Shown piece after piece: positions 55,139-64,000 of a stretch of DNA of 64,000 bases. The notes under the pieces are model-generated. The model was not told the DNA's origin, did not search any database, and saw only the letters and a program-made list of their open reading frames with translations. Position 1 is the first letter of the stretch, and each line of letters begins with the position of its first letter. The translations under genes were made by a program, and so were the position numbers. Source of the DNA: Pleurodeles waltl (taxonomy: Eukaryota > Chordata > Amphibia > Caudata > Salamandridae). The stretch is from positions 1,312,927,324-1,312,991,323 of the forward strand of contig NC_090444.1 in NCBI RefSeq assembly GCF_031143425.1, read 5' to 3'.

Positions 55139-58100
55139 GTTAATATCCACGCTTACAATGAGTTAGTGGGTTGCCCTCCTTTTGATAAGATAGAAAAATG
55201 TCATCAGCACATCAGTCTTAAAAAGGGACACCAACGTGATATCCTTACTCCGACAATCAGAAGTCCATCGGACTAAGCTTTCCATTGACATAGACAACAG
55301 AGGTACTGCTGATAGAAAGATGATGGTTCGGCTAACTCTAAATAGGGTCAGCAGGGTGCTCTGTTACACTTGTGATGGAACACCCTGTCACCATACTCTA
55401 AATGTGGCTGTAAAGGAAGGAAACTGAATCACTGTGCAGGAGTGAGGAAGCAACCTGCAGTACCCTGCGATAAGGAAGAAAACCCTTCTGTCTGGTGATT
55501 GTGATCGTGACATAATTATGCATTTGTCCTTCTTTTACTGTTACCAGTAAGCTGTCCTAAACAATGAGGCCAGATGGGTGTTGCTGGAGGTCTTATTAAA
55601 TAATTGTTTGTAATCTGGGTTACTTGGGATGCACATTGCCCAGGTTTTTTGGACTATATTAGATGGACTTCTTCTCTTTCATGCATTCTGTATTTTAGTG
55701 CTTAGGACAACACTAACCATTAAAAAACATGCACAGATAACATTCAACGGTACACCTTAGAGAGAACACACACATACATCCAACAAAGTATACCTATGAC
55801 ATGGTTGGGCCTCAATGTGCTCACAACAGTTTTCACTTTCTCAGCACTCCACACATTTAATTGAATATTTGTTTTCACGTTAGATTCATGTTTTTCTCTA
55901 ATTCCTTCTATTAGATGCTAGGTAGCATAGAGAAAACTTTGTAGGCATTGCTAGCACGTTACATAATTTTGTTACGCTGGTTACAATAATCATCGAGCAA
56001 TGAATGAAAAGTGCTCAGTACATTAGCACCAAATCAAGAGGACAGTGTTAGTATGTATGCTCATTGAAACCAGGTAGGTATGTTTTATAATATCCAAAAA
56101 GAGGAAAGAAAAGTTTGAGAAGATGGCCCTGCTGAATGGCAGCTTTAGCTATGCCTGAGCCATTATGCTCCAAGCAACCATGCATTTTCAGAGCTGCAAA
56201 ACACATTTAAAGATATATTAACATATTAGACACATTAGCAGACAAACAGCTGTCAATAGCAATAGACAAATTCATTATATCACCACACCTAGGTAATTGA
56301 TTATAGAATAGCATTTGCCTTTGCCTGCACATGCATGTACACTCAGTCCTTAGTATCTAACAGACGCCGGTTGGGATACTCAGCTTAAGCTGTGGGAGCT
56401 AAAGTCATTTGCATCTGGTATTCCATGGTCTGTGTTACTAAGGCTTTACAAACTGGACTAAGTACTACCCTTTCAGAACTTGATTCACAGTGGTTGAGAA
56501 GGCGAGCAGTCGTCGGCTTCCCAGACTGGTATTGTGGAGGTAATTTAAGCTAAAAATTCAGCAATCAGCCAGCAACACAGTAACAAATTGTAAAACCCAA
56601 TACTTAACTTTGTTAAAAGAAAGTACTTTAATACACACAGAAACTCAATACAACACACTGCAGGTCACAAATATGGATTCTTCACTGGGGTGGGAACCAT
56701 TGTACTTGTGGTCAGTAATCTGCCTTCCCTCCTCTCCTCATTCTTTCCCTTCTCCCGGGTTTGAGCTCTGCCGTGGTCAGGTATCTGGGAGAGGTGTAGT
56801 GTTCAGCTTGTGGGTTCAGTTACGTTTATAAACCCCTACAGTCCTTATATTGCCACTTCAAAGTTTCATATGCTCATCGGCTACCTCAGGAACCCACAGA
56901 CATGGTCTGAATCTCTCTCCCTCTTAAGAGGATACACCAGGGGAGATTTGTTCTGTAGGGTGCTGGAGCTTTGCCCCTCTGAAATTCCTACAGCTTTCCT
57001 ACAAAAAATAGTGACTACAACGATGTATTTAGCGATCGTATCCCCAAATAAATCAATGTATTCAAGTCTGGGCTACCAGTCCCAGGGTGCCTGCCCGCCT
57101 CATTCTGCACAAGGAGCATGATAGTATATAACTTTCTGGAATGTGTTACATGATGCAGGGCTTAGCTTTCTATAGCCTTTCATTGCCAGGGGAGTCTATG
57201 GTGGTATCCACTGTCGGCTAGTGATGCTGCAGGTGTTGCGGTTTCGGGGGCTGGAGGCTGCATCCTTGCAAAAGGTCAGGATTTTTTCATTCACAGGCAT
57301 AGATCCCACCCTTTCCTACTCATAAAAGGATAGGACTGAATGCAAAGCATGGTGAGATTTGGCACCTTATCGTCGGTAAAGTGTTAATGAATGCTAAACC
57401 TGTACTGTGCTGAGATGCCTAGTCGTGCTGACCCCTCTCCCCCGTGACACCCCAGGCCGTCGCACACTGGCCCATTTGTATTAATTCCCCAGTGAGGTTG
57501 ATCCAAAAGAACTCTTGAGAAATGGTCAAGAAGCAACTTATAACACCTATCCTGTTCAGTGGATAACACAGATCGAACCACTGATACCTGATATGCTTTC
57601 AATGGCACAAGTTGCATAGTGCCAAGAATGCCAGTAAATATACTACATGGATCCAAGTGGAGAAGAGAAAACATACTTGCAATTTGATGTATTAGCATGT
57701 GTTAACAGTGAAAATGCCCGTTGTGCAGGGCTTTTGCTCCTTGGCAAAGTTGATCAAAATATCCTCAACTTCTGTCAAGCACAAAGGAAGATATGCTTAT
57801 AATGTCCTGATACCAGGATATGTCAAAGCCATTTAACTCTAAAAGTATTCAAACTTTGAATATTTTGCATACATTTGGAGCTTATAAGTGTGATTTACTA
57901 TTTTGTCTGCAGTGATACTTTATTATAGACATAGGGGAAAATCTGCCTTAGAGTGCAGTTTCTCTTCCCTTAGGCCTACAAAGTCCTGTGAGGAGTTAAA
58001 CTGGGGTGGAAACGGTGCACCCAGTTAACATTCGCAGATCCCAAGACCATGCATGTCTATAGTATGAGTCATCAACCACTGTCATATTTCTCAGGCACAA

Positions 58101-58672
58101 CCCATGATGCCCAAAAGGACAAAGGACTCTGCCCCCAGTTGACCTAAGTATCAGTGTGTCTCTCCAAGGGCCAATGAGTCTGCCCCCCCCTTACACCTCC
58201 TGAGACCAGTTGGGAGAAAGATCTGCACTTCTGTAATCAAAAACAAAGACCAGCAAAAAACCTGACACATGGAGCCAGGAGAACCAGCTCCCTGCAGAGT
58301 ACACTGCCTTGGAGGCCAAGAGTCATGTTTGAAATACCCCTAATGGCTAGAGCCTACCACCAGGAGTACAATGAGCCCAGGCTCATCCAAATTGGCACAA
58401 AGGGGCCTGAGTTACGGCCGTTTTAATGTTGGTCACCTTTGAACCCCCTAGCAACTAACAAGCAAGTGAGGCTCTGCTGCCTGGTGAGAAATTACCACCA
58501 GGGTGTGTCAGGCATCGGTGCATGATTCAATTATATATTTCAGGGAGGAGTCTCCCCATTTCTACATTTGCTTTCAGGGGCCACCCCAACTCCCTGGGAG
58601 TGGCACCCTCCCCAGCAAAGAGAAAAAGGGCCACGGACCCCATCTCTGGGCCCCCACAGGAAGTTAGTGACT
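55139..58672. other. Unassigned stretch of about 3.5 kb
   Basis: No credible gene, exon or complete transposon seen. The part 56500-57170 has balanced composition with CTCTCTCCCTC-rich pieces, and 58010-58670 is moderately GC-rich and could be a decayed repeat next to the solo LTR. Open frames here are short and unsupported. Confidence 0.45.
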
Positions 58673-58677
58673 GGCAT
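58673..58677 (+). repeat. Target site duplication (left) of the solo LTR
   Basis: GGCAT directly before the LTR, repeated exactly at 61600-61604. Confidence 0.85.
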
Positions 58678-59339
58678 TGTTAGAAATGGGGTTTCTGGTT
58701 GGCTAGGGTATGCACCTCAGCCAGGCAGAACTTACCCACTCTAGTCAGGGCAAGGGAGTTACACGTCCAAGATAACCCCTGCTCACCCCCTTGGTTGCTT
58801 GGCACGAGCAGTCAGGCTTAACCCGGAGGCAATGTGTAAAGCGTTTGCACAACACACACATACATGTGACGCAATATCCCCACCACAAAGGAAACACAAC
58901 ACCAGATTATATAAAAATACACTGTATTGTACACAACGTAATTATTAGACCAACATCACATAACAGTACTATCCTGCTACCTTAGCAGTTGTCAGAACGT
59001 TACACATTAGTTACTCTGCAAACTAGCAGTAGTCACACATAACACACGGGTTACTCAGTATTCTGCAACATAAGCAGTAGTCAGGAAACACGTAATCACA
59101 TTAGAACACTTGTCACAAGAATATCATAAAATGCCCATAGTAGGAACATTAGAAAATCTATGGCAAGTTTAAGCAAACATATTAGCAAGTCATGCCCATA
59201 AAAGGAACATGTGCACACATATGTAAAAGCATCATAGTACAGGCAGGTAATATAACACAATTAAGAAAGTCTGTAGAAAGAACTTTAAATCATAATTATA
59301 TTTGTCCATTTAAAAGTACCTGTTCTGATGCAGAGGCAC

Positions 59340-60060
59340 TTCTAGTGCCTAAAACGAGTAAATGGGGCCCCCGGCGCTCCTCTGCGCAAAATGGGGGCCT
59401 CCTGACAAATCTGGGAGTGAAGAGGGTAGCACACACCCCCTCCGTACTCCTAACGAGCCCCTTCAGGGGCCCGTGATCACTGGGGGCCCCCCTGGACCTC
59501 CACCGGCCCTCTTGAGGGGGGCCCAGGTCGCCCAATACCTTTAGGATGGAGGGGGGCGCCACGCACCCCCTCCGATTCAAGTGTGGGCCCCTCCTGGGAC
59601 CCACAAACTTTGTCTGGCCCCCCGAGCCTTGTCTGGCTCTCCTCAATAGGGGGGAGCCCAGAAAAATTAGTGCCGGCCCACACAAGGGCCAAGCTGGGGA
59701 CCGGCGGTGCGGGCGAGCCTCAGGCGAGGCCTCGGTCCGCCCGGGAACTCCCCGAGAGAGCCTCTCCAGGCTCAGCAGGGCAGGGAGAGGCTTCCTCCTC
59801 TCCCGGCCGTCTCGGGATTCGTTCCGGCCCACGGCAGGGCCTTCCGGTGCCCCGGGGGGACTCACCAGAGCAGTCCTCGCCCCGGGGGCACCCACAGGAG
59901 CACGCTTGCTCCTTCCGATCCAACAAGGAGTTTTCCTTCGTGCCCTGGGGGCACAGTGCTGAACGCAAACCTCGCGCTCAGCTGAGTGCTCTGCCCGGGT
60001 TGCGGCGGTGATTTCTTTTTAGTCCAGACGCGCTCCAGGAAGCGCGAGGACATATTTAAA
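59340..60060. promoter_or_regulatory. CpG-rich core of the solo LTR
   Basis: Very GC-rich, with many intact CG dinucleotides, for example GGCGGTGCGGGCGAGCC near 59703 and CCTCGCCCCGGGGG near 59877, plus runs of four or more G or C. A promoter in a long LTR could look like this. No TATA box is evident within it. The long open frames across it on both strands are composition effects. Confidence 0.45.
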
Positions 60061-60175
60061 ACCCGGGCTGCGGCGGTGATTTCTTTTTAGTAGAGACGCG
60101 CTCCAGGAAGCGCGAGGGCATGATTTAAAACCCAGGCTGCGGCGGTGATTTCCTTCAGTCCAAGAAAAGCGCTTT
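60000..60175 (+). repeat. ~69-bp tandem repeat in the solo LTR, about 2.5 units
   Basis: TGCGGCGGTGATTTC starts units at about 60001, 60069 and 60138, followed by GACGCGCTCCAGGAAGCGCGAGG and a TTTAAAACCC spacer. The element contains a CGCGCTCC...AGGAAGCGCG dyad. Confidence 0.85.
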
Positions 60176-61762
60176 CAAAGCACTCTAACACCTCAGCAGC
60201 TTCCACCCTTAAAAGAATGCCTTTTTTTCCTCTTCAAGCATCCTGGGCAAAGATGTAAAAGATCGTTGCAGGGGTCAGGGGCCACAGCACCCTGCCCCTG
60301 GGAACAACTACGCAAGAAAGAGCACAGGGCTGGTGGGCCCAACTACAGGCCAGCACAAGGGGTGCAGATGGTGGCAGTTCCTCCTAGTGACCAGGCAGGT
60401 CACAGGTCAGCACAGCAGCAGCAGTCCATGGCGGTTTCCTGGTGAGTCCATTCATCAGCGTCCTGTGTCCAGTTTCAAGTTCCAAGAATGTTCAAATTGT
60501 GGGGAAAATTCCCCTGTACTTATAGTCCTTTTTTACAGTGTTTTACAATGATAGGGAGAGGAGGTTCCAGCCAGTTACAACTGGTTCTGGGAGTGCCCCC
60601 TCTCTCCTTTCAGCACAGGCTCCAAACATCAGTGGGGGGTTAACGACCCTATTGTGTGAGGCCAGGGCACAGCCTTTACAAATGCAGGTGTGCCCCGCCT
60701 CTCTCTTCGCTCAGCCCAGGAAGACTATTCAGCATGCAGATGCACCTTGGTGACACCTCCACCCTCCCTGTGTACAGGCTGTCTGAAAAGTATGCACAAA
60801 GCCCCAACTGTCACTCTGCCCAGACGTGGATTGGAGTCAAGCTGCAAAACACCAGAATTAAAAGCACAGATAAATGCGCACTTTCTAGAAGTGGCATTTC
60901 TGTGATAGTAATAAAAAATACACCCACACCAGTAAGCACTATTTATTATCACCATCACAACCATACCAAACACGCCTACGCTACCCCTCATAAATCAGAC
61001 AATACCCTTTTCACATAAAGCAGGGCATTTCTAATGCAATCCTATGAGAAGGCAGCACTCACAGCAGTGAGACACCAAGTTAGGCTGTTTGTCACTACCA
61101 GGACAGGCCATGCAATATGGCACATGTCCTGCCTTTCTACATACATGGCACCCTACCCATAGGGCTAGCTAGGGCGTACTTTAGGGGTGACTTACATGTA
61201 GTAAAAGGGGAGTTCTGGGCCTGGCAAGTAAATTTAGATGCCAGGTCCCTGTGGCAGAAAACTGTGCACACAGGCCCTGCGCTAGCAGGCCTGAGACAGG
61301 TTTGAAAGTCTACTTCAGTGGGTGGCGCAAGCAGCGCTGTAGGCCCACTAGTAGTATTTAATTTACAGGCCCTGGGTATAGAGATACCACTGTACAAGGG
61401 ACTTATAGGTAAATTAAATAAGCCAATTAGGTATAAGCCAATCATACCAACTTTAGATGGGAGAGCACCTGCACTTTAGCACTGGTCAGCAGTGATAAAG
61501 TGCTCAGAGTCCTAGAGCCAACAGCGAGAGGTCAGAAAAACCAGGAGGAAGGAGGCAAAAAGACTAGGGATGACCATGCGTATGGCCAAAAGTCCAACAG
61601 GCATTATACCACAGCCACACAGCACATTACTGAAATGGAGACATGTATAGATCAACAGTCTTACCTGAGTGTCATTGGAAGTACTGCCGAATGACATGTA
61701 TCCTGTTGTCCACTTCCTCCTCCTCACTGTCCTCAGTGTCCACTGTTGCCACAGGTGCATTG

Positions 61763-62793
61763 TCACCCCCCATGCTCCCGCAGATAGGGCACATGGCATC
61801 TGAGGGCCAAATTGTGCAGCATGCAGCACACTACCACAATCTGGCAGACCTTCTCAGGGGAGGAGCATAGGGATCCTCCTGACAAATGGAGGGACCTAAA
61901 CCTGGCTTTCAGGAGACCGAAGGCACGTTCCACAACCCTCCTGGTACTCCCAGGAGCATCATTGCACTGATTCTCAGCCCCTGTCTTCAGATTCATGACA
62001 GGGGTCAACAACAAGGACAGGTTTGGGTAGCCACAGTTACCTGGAAGAAGTGAGTGACACACATTAGCCATGCACAATGGCGTGGGGTATGACTCCAGTA
62101 GGCATACACTGACATACATAGGGTGGGGACTCAAGCTCACCTATGAGCCACACTCTGTGCCTCTGTAGTCGTTCCATCACCTGTGGTACGTTGCTATTCC
62201 TCAATACAAAGGCATCATGCACAGATCCAGGATACTTGGCAGTGACTTGGGAGATGTACTGGTCAGCAAGAGATACCATCTGGACATTGAGATAGTATAA
62301 ACTCTTCCTATTCCTGTACACCTGTTCATTTGCCCTGTTAGGGACTAAGGCAATATGGGTCCCGTCAATTACCCCAATCACATGTGGTATGCGTCCCATT
62401 GCATAGAATCCAGCCTTCAAAGTGGGCAAATCATCAACCTGGGGGAATGCGATGTGGCTGCACATGTGTTTGAGCAAGGCAGCCAAAACCCTTGCAAGCT
62501 CTATTGAGAACATTGGCTGTGACATGCCTGCAGCCAAGCCCCCAGCCACCTGGAAAGAACCAGTTTCCAGGAAATGGAGCACCGACAGTAACTGCACAAG
62601 AGGGGGTATTACTGTGGTGCAACAGATGGCAGTTAGCAGATCAGGCTCCAATTGTGCTCACAGCTCTGTGACTGTGGCCCTGTCCAGATGATAGGTGAGT
62701 ATGATGTGCCTGTCCTCCAGTGTAGCCAAGTCTACAAGCAGTCTGTACACGGGTGCATGCCTCCTCCTCCTATTCCTCTGCAGTGGTTGGTAC
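61763..62793 (-). pseudogene. HARBI1-like DDE transposase, spliced, with one in-frame stop
   Basis: Minus strand. The exon 62793-62141 starts after acceptor CACTTAG, and its early part HAPVYRLLVDLATLEDRHII runs to LDRATVTEL. A TGA (62658-62660) then interrupts the frame. From there the DDE_Tnp_4 domain is open: ALLKHMCSHIAFP, GRIPHVIGVIDGTHI (first Asp), YRNRKSLYYLNVQ, YPGSVHDAFVLRNS (second Asp). A 100-bp intron (62140-62041; donor GTGAGC, acceptor CTTCTTCCAG) splits a WLIG/NCGYP junction. The second exon 62040-61763 gives TRRVVERAFGLLKARFRSL (catalytic Glu) and CCMLHNLAL. All three catalytic residues are kept, and length and order agree with HARBI1-type transposases. The N-terminus and any first exon are not located. 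The enzyme would cut and rejoin Harbinger ends, making 3-bp duplications. Confidence 0.85.
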
Positions 62794-63411
62794 CTAAGTG
62801 AGCCAAAGTAAAATTGGTGTGATGACAGGACCTATGGACACACAACATCAGAGTACAAAGAGCATGTATGTATGTAGGACGCTAGAATTTCTAGGTGTTT
62901 ACAGTCGACACCAATGATGCACATGTTAATGCAATACATGAGTACTAGCAGTAGGAAATGGCAACCGCCTGTCCTGTATGTAGGGACAGGTGGAAGTGAC
63001 CTCACTCCGCCGGCGTTAGGCATCATAGCGGAAGGTGGTCTGCACCGCCGTGCAATTTCTCATTGGCTACCATGGGGCACCATGGAGTGCGGGAAGCAAT
63101 GATGATCAACGCCGGTGGTGACTGTGTTCACCGCCGTGGCCGTGACCGTCATATTCTTTCTACCACTTCACTTGATTCCTGACTTTCCACGGTGATACAT
63201 CTCCACTGAGTGTGCTGCTGTGACCTTGCCCTGCCATGGTCCATACAACAGGGGAAAGCCTCCCAACAAGGGTGGGTTCCCCGTCTGCCCAATCTTAGTC
63301 CCAGGGAGTGAGATTTGTATGCCATCTGTGCTGTTGGTACTGTGATTGACCCTGTGCTCCCTTTCTTTCTCCCCGCTCTCTCCTTTTGTCACCCTGTCCA
63401 TGTATACATTA

Positions 63412-64000
63412 GCATCATCTGCCGAAGGAGCAGGGGCACCAGTGAATGAGGGAGCTGCAGCCCACATGACCCAGGAGGCAGAGTCCACCGCCACCGAAGG
63501 AACAAGTGAGTTGGAGGGTGAGGGGAACACCACGGGGGAGACTGGAGCTGAAACAACTGACTCTGATTCTTCCTCTGATGGAAGCACCCTAGTGGTGGCG
63601 GACCCCTCTGGCTACATCATCTTCTGCCACACCTGTACCAGCACCACCCTCCCAGTAGCCCCTCATCAAGTTGTCCGTGCCTGCTCACCCAAAAGGGTGG
63701 GCATCTCCTTCGCCCCAGGCACCTCAGGCCCGGCCTCAGTCAGCCCTGTTGCCCTTAGTGAGGAGGCTATTGACCTGAGATCCATCTCTGTAGGGCAGTC
63801 AACCATAGTGAATGCCATCCAGGGGCTGGCATTCCAGATGCAGCAATGCAATGCCTTCCTGGAGAGCATTCACTGTGGCTTGGCTCCCTGCAGAGATCAT
63901 TCCAGGCTCTGGCCTCCTCTCTGATGGCAGCCAGTGTCCCTGTTTCTTCCGTCCCCTCTCCAACGACCTGTTCCCAGTCCCTGTCTCCTCTCCCCCAACC
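63412..64000 (+). pseudogene. Harbinger accessory-type protein, C-terminal exon (partial, frame-shifted)
   Basis: A pyrimidine-rich stretch and TACATTAG acceptor at 63411-63412 precede an open frame with an acidic, Ser/Thr-rich section (EGTSELEGEGNTTGETGAET, DSDSSSDG). After it comes a helical tail (SVGQSTIVNAIQGLAFQMQQ, CNAFLESIHCGLAP) up to about 63890, where a frameshift leads into QALASSLMAASVP. The layout is like the accessory C-terminal exon at 358-1042. The Myb/SANT exon should lie upstream but was not found between 62794 and 63411. The ATG at 63346 lies in the presumed intron and is not the real start. The gene runs off the window edge. Confidence 0.45.

Larger units (their letters stand above)
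58678..61599 (+). repeat. Solo LTR, about 2.9 kb
   Basis: Begins TGTTAGAAATGGGG and ends GTCCAACA, giving TGTT/AACA ends. It is flanked by an exact 5-bp duplication (GGCAT), as LTR integrases make, and has no coding region, so it is best read as an LTR left by recombination between two LTRs. The first 600 bp are AT-rich with many ACACA words. A CpG-rich core occupies about 59340-60170, and the right third matches the fragment at 31271-32791. Retroviral versus Ty3/gypsy origin cannot be decided without the internal part. Confidence 0.8.
61600..64000. mobile_element. Second Harbinger element, with HARBI1-like transposase and a divergent accessory ORF (right end outside window)
   Basis: A spliced HARBI1-like gene on the minus strand (61763-62793) and an ORF on the plus strand (from about 63412) face away from each other across about 600 bp of non-coding DNA. 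Paired transposase and accessory genes are the hallmark of PIF/Harbinger. The solo LTR appears to have landed just left of the transposase 3' end. Neither terminus was identified. Confidence 0.7.

Noticed and set aside
59296..60011. Long frames (up to 199 codons) on both strands of the solo LTR core
   Set aside because: GC-rich DNA has few stops, and frames overlap on both strands with Pro/Gly/Arg-rich, domain-free products.
62434..62622. Other frames overlapping the HARBI1-like exon
   Set aside because: Shadows of the transposase frame, which carries the DDE motifs.
63168..63587. 139-codon minus-strand frame opposite the plus-strand accessory ORF
   Set aside because: The plus strand has an acceptor site and the acidic-then-helical layout of the family, and the minus frame has neither.
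1..64000. tRNA, rRNA or other RNA genes, and a second host gene
   Set aside because: I looked for cloverleaf-like boxes, rRNA text and exon-like blocks with splice sites outside the protease and found nothing convincing. A tool-based scan could still find small RNAs.

Overview
The window looks like nuclear DNA of a giant-genome vertebrate, most likely a salamander (caudate amphibian). The grounds are one vertebrate serine-protease gene with very long introns, embedded in dense nested transposons: Ty3/gypsy chromovirus, L1, L2/CR1-like LINEs, PIF/Harbinger with many non-autonomous relatives, hAT and a solo LTR. There are no operons, and I saw no RNA gene. The taxon is an inference from repeat style; the features themselves are read from the sequence. 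| LAYOUT. 1-14186: remains of a PIF/Harbinger transposon on the minus strand. Its two-exon Myb/SANT-like accessory gene (exon 1 at 13392-13777, exon 2 at 358-1042) appears split by about 12 kb of later insertions: an L2-like LINE tail (1376-2300), a ~152-bp tandem repeat, and inside that repeat a full-length but broken Ty3/gypsy element (2615-12027, 5-bp target duplication GTTTT). Its 3' LTR holds two further Harbinger-type MITEs that its 5' LTR lacks. 14218-14628: two palindromic MITEs. 15072-23793: an old L1 (14-bp target duplication) interrupted in the ORF2 C-terminus by a younger, internally deleted L1 (19978-23010) that keeps ORF1 and only the tail of ORF2. 23808-34700: mostly unassigned DNA with one 571-bp MITE and a piece of a long LTR-like repeat. 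| 34760-51250: the only apparently intact host gene, a five-exon trypsinogen-family serine protease (252 aa) with TATA box, signal peptide, consistent splice sites and phases, complete catalytic triad, and a polyA signal just after the stop. It is not an ordinary trypsin: the S1 base is Ser (D189S) with Thr at 226, the propeptide ends in Asp instead of the enterokinase signal, and there is a thirteenth cysteine. Its introns (about 2.7, 9.1, 1.5 and 2.4 kb) hold an L2-like LINE, Harbinger-type MITEs, a hAT element nested in one of them, and other repeats. | 52001-64000: another GC-rich Harbinger MITE (TSD TCA), an inverted copy of an intron-4 repeat, a large foldback, a 2.9-kb solo LTR with exact 5-bp target duplication (GGCAT) and a CpG-rich core, then a second Harbinger element with a nearly intact spliced HARBI1-like transposase (minus) and a divergent accessory ORF (plus) running off the edge. 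| The clearest candidate for new biology is the serine protease with an altered S1 pocket and activation site. The rest is a well-resolved record of nested transposition, with several insertions proven by target duplications.
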